64,000 nt of DNA from Eledone cirrhosa (lineage: Eukaryota; Mollusca; Cephalopoda; Octopoda; Eledonidae): NCBI GenBank assembly GCA_964016885.1, contig OZ024744.1, forward strand, positions 20,328,098 to 20,392,097. Direction: 5' to 3'. The translations under genes were made by a program, and so were the position numbers. The notes beneath the pieces were generated by a model that saw nothing but the letters and a program-made list of their open reading frames with translations, had not been told where the DNA came from and searched no databases. This document shows, one piece after another, positions 51,456-63,638 of the stretch. Position 1 is the stretch's first letter. Each line of letters begins with the position of its first letter.

Positions 51456-54400
51456 AGTTGAATCTTAAGAACTGACTCGTTTTAACAACAGTTGAATCTT
51501 AAGATAAAACTCGTTTTAACAACAGATGAATCTTAAGAACTGACTCGTTTTATCAACAGTTCAACCTTAAGAACTGATTCGTTTTAACAACAGTTGAATC
51601 TTCAAATAAAACTCGTTTTAACAACAGTTGAATCTTAAGAACTGACTCGTTTTAACAACAGTTGAATCTTAAGAACTGACTCGTTTTAACAATAGTTGAA
51701 TCTTATGAACTGACTCATTTTAACAACAGTTGAATCTTAATATAACATTCGTTTTAACAACAGTTGAATCTTAAGAACTGACTCGTTTTAACAACAGTTG
51801 AATCTTCAAATAAAACTCGATTTAACAACAGTTGAATCTTAAGAACTGACTCGTTTTAACAACTGTTGAATCTTAAGATAAAACTCGTCTTAACTACAGT
51901 TGAATCTTAAGAACTGACTCGTTTTATCAACAGTTCAACCTTAAGAACTAACTCGTTTTAACAACAGTTGAATCATCAAATCAAACTCGTTCTAACAACA
52001 GTTGAATCTTAAGAACTGACTCGTTTTAACAACAGATGAATCTTATGATAAAACTCGTTTTAACAACAGTTGAATCTTAAGATAAAACTCGTTTTAACAA
52101 CAGTTGAATCTTAAGAACTGACTCGTTTTAACAACAGTTGAATCTTCAAACAAAACTCGTTTTAACAGCAGTTGAATCTTAAGAAATGACTCGTTTTAAC
52201 AACAGTTGAATCTTAAGATAAAACTCGTTTTAACAACAGTTGAATCTTAAGAACTGACTTGTTTTATCAACAGTTCAACCGTAAGAACTGACTCGTTTTA
52301 ACAACAGTTGAATGTTCAAATAAAACTCGTTTTAACAACACTAGAATCTTAATAACTGACTCGTTTTAACAACAGTTGAATCGTAAGAACTGACTCGTTT
52401 TAACAACAGTTAAATCTTAATAACTGACTCGTTTTAACAACAGTTGAATCTTAAGAACTGACTCGTTTTAACAACAGTTGAATGTTAAGATAAAACTCGT
52501 TTTAACAATAGTTGAATCTTAAGAACTGACTCGTTTTAACAACAGTTGAATCTTAAGATAAAACTCGTTTTAACAACAGTTGAATCTTAAGAACTGACTG
52601 GTTTTAACAACAGTTGAATCTTAAGATAAAACTCGTTTTAACAACAGTTGAATCTTAAGAACTGACTCGTTTTATCAACAGTTCAACCGTAAGAACTGAT
52701 TCGTTTTAACAACAGTTGAATCTTCAAATAAAACTCGTTTTAACAACAGTTGAATCTTAAGAACTGACTCGTTTTAACAACAGTTGAATCTTAAGAACTG
52801 ACTCGTTTTAACAATAGTTGAATCTTATGAACTGACTCATTTGAACAACAGTTGAATCTTAATATAACATTCGTTTTAACAACAGTTGAATCTTAAGAAC
52901 TGACTCGTTTTAACAACAGTTGAATCTTCAAATAAAACTCGATTTAACAACAGTTGAATCTTAAGAACTGACTCGTTTTAACAACTGTTGAATCTTAAGA
53001 TAAAACTCGTCTTAACAACAGTTGAATCTTAAGAACTGACTCGTTTTATCAACAGTTCAACCTTAAGAACTAACTCGTTTTAACAACAGTTGAATCATCA
53101 AATCAAACTCGTTCTAACAACAGTTGAATCTTAAGAACTGACTCGTTTTAACAACAGTTGAATCTTAAGATAAAACTCGTTTTAACAACAGATGAATCTT
53201 AAGAACTGACTCGTTTTATCAACAGTTCAACCTTAAGAACTGATTCGTTTTAACAACAGTTGAATCTTCAAATAAAACTCGTTTTAACAACAGTTGAATC
53301 TTAAGAACTGACTCGTTTTAACAACAGTTGAATCTTAAGAACTGACTCGTTTTAACAATAGTTGAATCTTATGAACTGACTCATTTTAACAACAGTTGAA
53401 TCTTAATATAACATTCGTTTTAACAACAGTTGAATCTTAAGAACTGACTCGTTTTAACAACAGTTGAATCTTCAAATAAAACTCGATTTAACAACAGTTG
53501 AATCTTAAGAACTGACTCGTTTTAACAACTGTTGAATCTTAAGATAAAACTCGTCTTAACTACAGTTGAATCTTAAGAACTGACTCGTTTTATCAACAGT
53601 TCAACCTTAAGAACTAACTCGTTTTAACAACAGTTGAATCATCAAATCAAACTCGTTCTAACAACAGTTGAATCTTAAGAACTGACTCGTTTTAACAACA
53701 GATGAATCTTATGATAAAACTCGTTTTAACAACAGTTGAATCTTAAGATAAAACTCGTTTTAACAACAGTTGAATCTTAAGAACTGACTCGTTTTAACAA
53801 CAGTTGAATCTTCAAACAAAACTAGTTTTAACAGCAGTTGAATCTTAAGAAATGACTCGTTTTAACAACAGTTGAATCTTAAGATAAAACTCGTTTTAAC
53901 AACAGTTGAATCTTAAGAACTGACTTGTTTTATCAACAGTTCAACCGTAAGAACTGACTCGTTTTAACAACAGTTGAATGTTCAAATAAAACTCGTTTTA
54001 ACAACACTAGAATCTTAATAACTGACTCGTTTTAACAACAGTTGAATCTTAAGAACTGACTCGTTTTAACAACAGTTAAATCTTAATAACTGACTCGTTT
54101 TAACAACAGTTGAATCTTAAGAACTGACTCGTTTTAACAACAGTTGAATGTTAAGATAAAACTCGTTTTAACAATAGTTGAATCTTAAGAACTGACTCGT
54201 TTTAACAACAGTTGAATCTTAAGATAAAACTCGTTTTAACAACAGTTGAATCTTAAGAACTGACTCGTTTTAACAACAGTTGAATCTTAAGATAAAACTC
54301 GTTTTAACAACAGTTGAATCTTAAGAACTGACTCGTTTTATCAACAGTTCAACCGTAAGAACTGATTCGTTTTAACAACAGTTGAATCTTCAAATAAAAC

Positions 54401-54821
54401 TCGTTTTAACAACAGTTGAATCTTAAGAACTGACTCGTTTTAACAACAGTTGAATCTTAAGAACTGACGCGTTTTAACAATAGTTGAATCTTATGAACTG
54501 ACTCATTTGAACAACAGTTGAATCTTAATATAACATTCGTTTTAACAACAGTTGAATCTTAAGAACTGACTCGTTTTAACAACAGTTGAATCTTCAAATA
54601 AAACTCGATTTAACAACAGTTGAATCTTAAGAACTGACTCGTTTTAACAACTGTTGAATCTTAAGATAAAACTCGTCTTAACAACAGTTGAATCTTAAGA
54701 ACTGACTCGTTTTATCAACAGTTCAACCTTAAGAACTAACTCGTTTTAACAACAGTTGAATCATCAAATCAAACTCGTTCTAACAACAGTTGAATCTTAA
54801 GAACTGACTCGTTTTAACAAC
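51456..54821 (+). repeat. Tandem duplication, unit 1,666 bp (two copies)
   Basis: 51456-53155 aligns with 53122-54821 at offset exactly 1,666 (49 monomers). Markers are CGTCTTAACTACAG (51886/53552), two D monomers (51973/53639 and 53095/54761) and AACACTAGAATC (CTAG at 52341/54007), the last found only in these two copies. Observed differences include GAATCGTAAG near 52380 against GAATCTTAAG, ACTGACTGG near 52600 against ACTGACTCG, and AAACTAGTTTT near 53820 against AAACTCGTTTT. The copies are bounded by CAATAG/CAACAG on the left and CAG/CTG on the right. Confidence 0.92.
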
Positions 54822-56408
54822 TGTTGAATCTTAAGATAAAACTCGTCTTAACAACAGTTGAATCTTAAGAACTGACTCGTTTTATCAACAGTTCAACCTT
54901 AAGAGCTGACTCGTTTAACAACAGTTGAAAATTAAGAACTGACTCGTTTTAACAATAGTTGAATCTTAAGATAAAACTAGTTTTAACAACAGTTGAATCT
55001 TAAGAACTGACTCGTTTTAACAACAGTTGAATGTTAAGATAAAACTCGTTTTAACAATAGTTGAATCTTAAGGACTGACTCGTTTTAACAACAGTTGAAT
55101 GTTAAGATAAAACTCGTTTTAACAACAGTTGAATCTTAAGAACTGACTCGTTTTAACAACAGATGAATCTTAAGATAAAACTCGTTTTAACAACTGTTGA
55201 ATCTTAAGAACTGACTCGTTTTATCAACAGTTCAACCTTAAGAACTGATTCGTTTTAACAATAGTTGAATCTTCAAATAAAACTCGTTTTAACAACAGTT
55301 GAAACTTAAGAACTGACTCGTTTTAACAACAGTTGAATCTTAAGAACTGACTCGTTTTAACAATAGTTGAATCTTATGAACTGACTCATTTTAAGAACAG
55401 TTGAATCTTAATATAACATTCGTTTTAACAACAGTTGAATCTTAAGAACTGACTCGTTTTAACAACAGTTGAATGTTAAGATAAAACTCGTTTTAACAAC
55501 AGTTGAATCTTAAGAACTGACTCGTTTTAACAACAGTTGAATCTTAAGATAAAACTCGTTTTAACAACAGTTAAATCTTAAGAACTGACTCGTTTTAACA
55601 ACAGATGAATCTTAAGATAAAACTCGTTTTAACAACAGTTGAATCTTAAGAACTGACTTGTTTTATCAACAGTACAACCGTACGAACTGACTCGTTTTAA
55701 CAACAGTTGAATCTTCAAATAAAACTCGTTTTAACAACAGTTGAATCTTAAGAAATGACTCGTTTTAACAACAGTTGAATCTTAAGATAAAACTCGTTTT
55801 AACAACAGTTGAATCTTAAGAACTGACTCGTTTTAACAACAGCTGAATCTTACGATAAAACTCGTTTTAACAACAGTTGAATGTTTAAGAACTGACTTGT
55901 TTTATCAACAGTTCAACCGTAAGAACTGACTCGTTTTAACAACAGTTGAATGTTCAAATAAAACTGGTTTTAACAACAGTTGAATCTTAAGAACTGACTC
56001 GTTTTAACAACAGTTGAATCTTAAGAACTGACTCGTTTTAACAACAGTTGAATGTTAAGATAAAACTCGTTTTAACAACAGTTGAATCTTAAGAACTGAC
56101 TCGTTTTAACAACAGCTGAATCTTAAGATAAAACTCGTTTTAACAACAGTTGAATCTTAAGAACTGACTCGTTTTAACAATAGTTGAATCTTAAAATAAA
56201 ACTCGTTTTAACAACAGTTGAATATTAAGAACTGACTCGTTTTAACAACAGTTGAATCTTAAGATAACATTCGTTTTAACAACAGTTGAATCTTAAGAAC
56301 TGATTCTTTTTAACAACAGTTGAATCTTAAGATAAAACTCGTTTTAACAACAGTTGAATCTTCAGAACTGACTCGTTTTAACAACAGCTGAATCTTAAGA
56401 TAAAACTC

Positions 56409-59400
56409 GTTTTAACAACAGTTGAATCTTAAGAACTGACTCATTTTATCAACAGTTCAACCTTAAGAAGTAACTCGTTTTAACAACAGTTGAATCATCA
56501 AATCAAACTCGTTCTAACAACAGTTGAATCTTAAGGACTGACTCGTTTTAACAACAGTTGAATCTTATGAACTGACTCATTTTAACAACAATTGAATCTT
56601 AAGATAACATTCGTTTTAACAACAGTTGAATCTTAAGAACTGACTCGTTTTATCAACAGTTCAACCTTAAGAAGTAACTCGTTTTAACAACAGTTGAATC
56701 ATCAAATCAAACTCGTTCTAACAACAGTTGAATCTTAAGAACTGACTCGTTGTAACAACAGTTGAGTCTTAAGATAAAACTCGTTTTAACAACAGTTGAA
56801 TCTTAAGAACTGACTCATTTTAACAACAGTTGAATCTTAAGATAAAACTCGTTTTAACAACAGTTGAATCTTACGAACTGACTCGTATTAACAACAGCTG
56901 AATCTTAAGATAAAACTCGTTTTAACAACAGTTGAATCTTAAGAACTGACTTGTTTTAACATCAGTTCAACCTTAAGAGCTGACTCGTTTAACAACAGTT
57001 GAATCTTCAAATAAAACTCGTTTTAACAACAGTTGAAAATTAAGAACTGACTCGTTTTAACAATAGATGAATCTTAAGATAAAACTAGTTTTAACAACAG
57101 TTGAATCTTAAGAACTGACTCGTTTTAACAACAGTTGAATCTTAAGATAAAACTCCTTTTACCAACTGTTGAATCTTAAGAACTGACTCGTTTTGAAAAC
57201 AGCTGAATCTTAAGATATAACTCGTTTTAACAACAGTTGGATCTTAAGAACTGACTTGTTTTATCAACAGTTCAACCGTACGAACTGACTCGTTTTAACA
57301 ACAGTTGAATCTTCAAACAAAACTCGTTTTAACAGCAGTTGAATCTTAAGAAATGACTCGTTTTAACAACAGTTGAATCTTAAGATAAAACTCGTTTTAA
57401 CAACAGTTGAATCTTAAGAACTGACTCGTTTTGAAAACAGCTGAATCTTAAGATATAACTCGTTTTAACAACAGTTGGATCTTAAGAACTGACTTGTTTT
57501 ATCAACAGTTCAACCGTACGAACTGACTCGTTTTAACAACAGTTGAATGTTCAAATAAAACTCGTTTTTACAACAGTTGAATCTTAATAACTGACTCGTT
57601 TTAACAACAGTTGAATCTTAAGAACTGACTCGTTTTAACAACAGTTAAATCTTAATAACTGACTCGTTTTAACAACAGTTGAATATTTAGATAAAACTCG
57701 TTTTAACAACAGTTGAATCTTAAGAACTGACTCGTTTTAACAACAGTTGAATGTTAAGATAAAACTCGTTTTAACAATAGTTGAATCTTAAGAACTGACT
57801 CGTTTTAACAACAGTTGAATCTTAAGATAAAACTCGTTTTAACAACAGTTGAATCTTAAGAACTGACTCGTTTTAACAACAGTTGAATCTTAAGATAAAA
57901 CTCGTTTTAACAACAGATGAATCTTAAGAACTGACTCGTTTTAACAACAGATGAATCTTAAGATAAAACTCGTTTTAACAACAGTTGAATCTTAAGAACT
58001 GACTCGTTTTATCAACAGTTCAACCTTAAGAACTGATTCGTTTTAACAACAGTTGAATCTTCAAATAAAACTCGTTTTAACAACAGTTGAATCTTAAGAA
58101 CTGACTCGTTTTAACAACAGTTGAATCTTAAGAACTGACTCGTTTTAACAATAGTTGAATCTTATGAACTGACTCATTTTAACAACAGTTGAATCTTAAT
58201 ATAACATTCGTTTTAACAACAGTTGAATCTTAAGAACTGACTCGTTTTAACAACAGTTGAATCTTCAAATAAAACTCGATTTAACAACAGTTGAATCTTA
58301 AGAACTGACTCGTTTTAACAACTGTTGAATCTTAAGATAAAACTCGTCTTAACTACAGTTGAATCTTAAGAACTGACTCGTTTTATCAACAGTTCAACCA
58401 TAAGAACTAACTCGTTTTAACAACAGTTGAATCATCAAATCAAACTCGTTCTAACAACAGTTGAATCTTAAGAACTGACTCGTTTTAACAACAGATGAAT
58501 CTTATGATAAAACTCGTTTTAACAACAGTTGAATCTTAAGAACTGACTTGTTTTATCAACAGTTCAACCGTACGAACTGACTCGTTTTAACAACAGTTGA
58601 ATCTTCAAACAAAACTCGTTTTAACAGCAGTTGAATCTTAAGAAATGACTCGTTTTAACAACAGTTGAATCTTAAGAACTGACTTGTTTTATCAACAGTT
58701 CAACCGTAAGAACTGACTCGTTTTAACAACAGTTGAATGTTCAAATAAAACTCGTTTTAACAACAGTTGAATCTTAATAACTGACTCGTTTTAACAACAG
58801 TTGAATCTTAAGAACTGACTCGTTTTAACAACAGTTAAATCTTAATAACTGACTCGTTTTAACAACAGTTGAATCTTAAGAACTGACTCGTTTTAACAAC
58901 AGTTGAATGTTAAGATAAAACTCGTTTTAACAATAGTTGAATCTTAAGAACTGACTCGTTTTAACAACAGTTGAATCTTAAGATAGAAACTCGTTTTAAC
59001 AACAGTTGAATCTTAAGAACTGACTCGTTTTAACAACAGTTGAATCTTAAGATAAAACTCGTTTTAACAACAGTTGAATCTTAAGAACTGACTCGTTTTA
59101 TCAACAGTTCAACCGTAAGAACTGATTCGTTTTAACAACAGTTGAATCTTCAAATAAAACTCGTTTTAACAACAGTTGAATCTTAAGAACTGACTCGTTT
59201 TAACAACAGTTGAATCTTAAGAACTGACTCGTTTTAACAATAGTTGAATCTTATGAACTGACTCATTTTAACAACAGTTGAATCTTAATATAACATTCGT
59301 TTTAACAACAGTTGAATCTTAAGAACTGACTCGTTTTAACAACAGTTGAATCTTCAAATAAAACTCGATTTAACAACAGTTGAATCTTAAGAACTGACTC

Positions 59401-60760
59401 GTTTTAACAACTGTTGAATCTGAAGATAAAACTCGTCTTAACAACAGTTGAATCTTAAGAACTGACTCGTTTTATCAACAGTTCAACCTTAAGAACTAAC
59501 TAGTTTTAACAACAGTTGAATCATCAAATCAAACTCGTTCTAACAACAGTTGAATCTTAAGAACTGACTCGTTTTAACAACAGTTGAGTCTTAAGATAAA
59601 ACTCGTTTTAAAAACAGTTGAATCTTAAGAACTGACTTGTTTTAACATCAGTTCAACCTTAAGAGCTGACTCGTTTAACAACAGTTGAAAATTAAGAACT
59701 GACTCGTTTTAACAATAGTTGAATCTTAAGATAAAACTAGTTTTAACAACAGTTGAATCTTAAGAACTGACTCGTTTTATCAACAGTTCAACCTTAAGAA
59801 CTGATACGTTTTAACAATAGTTGAATCTTCAAATAAAACTCGTTTTAACAACAGTTGAAACTTAAGAACTGACTCGTTTTAACAACAGTTGAATCTTAAG
59901 AACTGACTCGTTTTAACAATAGTTGAATCTTATGAACTGACTCATTTTAACAACAGTTGAATCTTAATATAACATTCGTTTTAACAACAGTTGAATCTTA
60001 AGAACTGACTCGTTTTAACAACAGTTGAATGTTAAGATAAAACTCGTTTTAACAACAGTTGAATCTTAAGAACTGACTCGTTTTAACAACAGTTGAATCT
60101 TAAGATAAAACTCGTTTTAACAACAGTTGAATCTTAAGAACTGACTCGTTTTAACAACAGATGAATCTTAAGATAAAACTCGTTTTAACAACAGTTGAAT
60201 CTTAAGAACTGACTTGTTTTATCAACAGTTCAACCGTACGAACTGACTCGTTTTAACAACAGTTGAATCTTCAAATAAAACTCGTTTTAACAACAGTTGA
60301 ATCTTAAGAAATGACTCGTTTTAACAGCAGTTGAATCTTAAGATAAAACTCGTTTTAACAACAGTTGAATCTTAAGAACTGACTCGTTTTAACAACAGCT
60401 GAATCTTAAGATAAAACTCGTTTTAACAACAGTTGAATGTTTAAGAACTGACTTGTTTTATCAACAGTTCAACCGTAAGAACTGACTCGTTTTAACAACA
60501 GTTGAATGTTCAAATAAAACTGGTTTTAACAACAGTTGAATCTTAAGAACTGACTCGTTTTAACAACAGTTGAATCTTAAGAACTGACTCGTTTTAACAA
60601 CAGTTGAATGTTAAGATAAAACTCGTTTTAACAACAGTTGAATCTTAAGAACTGACTCGTTTTAACAACAGCTGAATCTTAAGATAAAACTCGTTTTAAC
60701 AACAGTTGAATCTTAAGAACTGACTCGTTTTAACAATAGTTGAATCTTAAAATAAAACTC
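56409..60760 (+). repeat. 4,352-bp higher-order unit, copy 1
   Basis: Copied at 60761 onward at offset exactly 4,352 (128 monomers). Markers are TCATTTTATC (56441/60793), D monomers (56495/60847, 56699/61051, 58432/62784), CTCCTTTTACC (57153/61505) and CAACCATAAG (CC at 58398/62750), the last found only in these two places. It contains a monomer with one inserted base, AAGATAGAAACTCG near 58981. At about 60750 the sequence passes from the TTAAAATAAA monomer straight into the second copy. Confidence 0.9.
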
Positions 60761-63228
60761 GTTTTAACAACAGTTGAATCTTAAGAACTGACTCATTTTA
60801 TCAACAGTTCAACCTTAAGAAGTAACTCGTTTTAACAACAGTTGAATCATCAAATCAAACTCGTTCTAACAACAGTTGAATCTTAAGGACTGACTCGTTT
60901 TAACAACAGTTGAATCTTATGAACTGACTCATTTTAACAACAATTGAATCTTAAGATAACATTCGTTTTAACAACAGTTGAATCTTAAGAACTGACTCGT
61001 TTTATCAACAGTTCAACCTTAAGAAGTAACTCGTTTTAACAACAGTTGAATCATCAAATCAAACTCGTTCTAACAACAGTTGAATCTTAAGAACTGACTC
61101 GTTGTAACAACAGTTGAGTCTTAAGATAAAACTCGTTTTAACAACAGTTGAATCTTAAGAACTGACTCATTTTCACAACAGTTGAATCTTAAGATAAAAC
61201 TCGTTTTAACAACAGTTGAATCTTACGAACTGACTCGTTTTAACAACAGCTGAATCTTAAGATAAAACTCGTTTTAACAACAGTTGAATCTTAAGAACTG
61301 ACTTGTTTTAACATCAGTTCAACCTTAAGAGCTGACTCGTTTAACAACAGTTGAATCTTCAAATAAAACTCGTTTTAACAACAGTTGAAAATTAAGAACT
61401 GACTCGTTTTAACAATAGATGAATCTTAAGATAAAACTAGTTTTAACAACAGTTGAATCTTAAGAACTGACTCGTTTTAACAACAGTTGAATCTTAAGAT
61501 AAAACTCCTTTTACCAACTGTTGAATCTTAAGAACTGACTCGTTTTGAAAACAGCTGAATCTTAAGATATAACTCGTTTTAACAACAGTTGGATCTTAAG
61601 AACTGACTTGTTTTATCAACAGTTCAACCGTACGAACTGACTCGTTTTAACAACAGTTGAATCTTCAAACAAAACTCGTTTTAACAGCAGTTGAATCTTA
61701 AGAAATGACTCGTTTTAACAACAGTTGAATCTTAAGATAAAACTCGTTTTAACAACAGTTGAATCTTAAGAACTGACTCGTTTTGAAAACAGCTGAATCT
61801 TAAGATATAACTCGTTTTAACAACAGTTGGATCTTAAGAACTGACTTGTTTTATCAACAGTTCAACCGTACGAACTGACTCGTTTTAACAACAGTTGAAT
61901 GTTCAAATAAAACTCGTTTTTACAACAGTTGAATCTTAATAACTGACTCGTTTTAACAACAGTTGAATCTTAAGAACTGACTCGTTTTAACAACAGTTAA
62001 ATCTTAATAACTGACTCGTTTTAACAACAGTTGAATATTTAGATAAAACTCGTTTTAACAACAGTTGAATCTTAAGAACTGACTCGTTTTAACAACAGTT
62101 GAATGTTAAGATAAAACTCGTTTTAACAATAGTTGAATCTTAAGAACTGACTCGTTTTAACAACAGTTGAATCTTAAGATAAAACTCGTTTTAACAACAG
62201 TTGAATCTTAAGAACTGACTCGTTTTAACAACAGTTGAATCTTAAGATAAAACTCGTTTTAACAACAGATGAATCTTAAGAACTGACTCGTTTTAACAAC
62301 AGATGAATCTTAAGATAAAACTCGTTTTAACAACAGTTGAATCTTAAGAACTGACTCGTTTTATCAACAGTTCAACCTTAAGAACTGATTCGTTTTAACA
62401 ACAGTTGAATCTTCAAATAAAACTCGTTTTAACAACAGTTGAATCTTAAGAACTGACTCGTTTTAACAACAGTTGAATCTTAAGAACTGACTCGTTTTAA
62501 CAATAGTTGAATCTTATGAACTGACTCATTTTAACAACAGTTGAATCTTAATATAACATTCGTTTTAACAACAGTTGAATCTTAAGAACTGACTCGTTTT
62601 AACAACAGTTGAATCTTCAAATAAAACTCGATTTAACAACAGTTGAATCTTAAGAACTGACTCGTTTTAACAACTGTTGAATCTTAAGATAAAACTCGTC
62701 TTAACTACAGTTGAATCTTAAGAACTGACTCGTTTTATCAACAGTTCAACCATAAGAACTAACTCGTTTTAACAACAGTTGAATCATCAAATCAAACTCG
62801 TTCTAACAACAGTTGAATCTTAAGAACTGACTCGTTTTAACAACAGATGAATCTTATGATAAAACTCGTTTTAACAACAGTTGAATCTTAAGAACTGACT
62901 TGTTTTATCAACAGTTCAACCGTACGAACTGACTCGTTTTAACAACAGTTGAATCTTCAAACAAAACTCGTTTTAACAGCAGTTGAATCTTAAGAAATGA
63001 CTCGTTTTAACAACAGTTGAATCTTAAGAACTGACTTGTTTTATCAACAGTTCAACCGTAAGAACTGACTCGTTTTAACAACAGTTGAATGTTCAAATAA
63101 AACTCGTTTTAACAACAGTTGAATCTTAATAACTGACTCGTTTTAACAACAGTTGAATCTTAAGAACTGACTCGTTTTAACAACAGTTAAATCTTAATAA
63201 CTGACTCGTTTTAACAACAGTTGAATCT
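60761..63228 (+). repeat. 4,352-bp higher-order unit, copy 2 (interrupted)
   Basis: Follows copy 1 at offset 4,352 until about 63228. There copy 1 continues AAGAACTGACTCG (near 58877) while this copy jumps to TATGAACTGACTCATTTT, which corresponds to about 59250 in copy 1. Beyond the jump and the local repeat that follows, TGAAGATAAAACTCGTC (59421/63602) and the D monomer (59521/63702) match at offset 4,181, a net loss of 171 bp. That is five monomers plus the one inserted base of copy 1. A private change is TTTTCACAACAG near 61170. Confidence 0.88.
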
Positions 63229-63230
63229 TA

Positions 63231-63638
63231 TGAACTGACTCATTTTAACAACAGTTGAATCTTAATATAACATTCGTTTTAACAACAGTTGAATCTTAAG
63301 AACTGACTCGTTTTAACAACAGTTGAATCTTCAAATAAAACTCGATTTAACAACAGTTGAATCTTAAGAACTGACTCGTTTTAACAACAGTTGAATCTTA
63401 AGAACTGACTCGTTTTAACAATAGTTGAATCTTATGAACTGACTCATTTTAACAACAGTTGAATCTTAATATAACATTCGTTTTAACAACAGTTGAATCT
63501 TAAGAACTGACTCGTTTTAACAACAGTTGAATCTTCAAATAAAACTCGATTTAACAACAGTTGAATCTTAAGAACTGACTCGTTTTAACAACTGTTGAAT
63601 CTGAAGATAAAACTCGTCTTAACAACAGTTGAATCTTA
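63231..63638 (+). repeat. Local 204-bp tandem repeat
   Basis: The six-monomer series beginning TGAACTGACTCATTTTAAC at 63231, through AATATAACATTCG and the C monomer with CGATTTAAC, is repeated from 63435, exactly 204 bp on. In the matching part of the 4,352-bp unit (59.25-59.42 kb) the series is single. It sits directly at the deletion join near 63228, so the deletion and this expansion may be parts of one rearrangement. Confidence 0.85.

Larger units (their letters stand above)
48530..51500 (+). repeat. Block matching 54.9-57.8 kb at offset ~6.3 kb
   Basis: Shared markers are CAGTTGAAAA (48531/54922, offset 6,391), AAACTGGTTTTAAC (CTGG 49709/55964, 6,255), D (50444/56699, 6,255), CTCCTTTTACC (50898/57153, 6,255) and CTCGTTTTTACA (51239/57561, 6,322). 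The changes of offset are small gains and losses. The same CTGG monomer is at 42538 (with a private GTTTTGACAAC) and 60520, so the block belongs to a family of at least four members. Confidence 0.75.
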
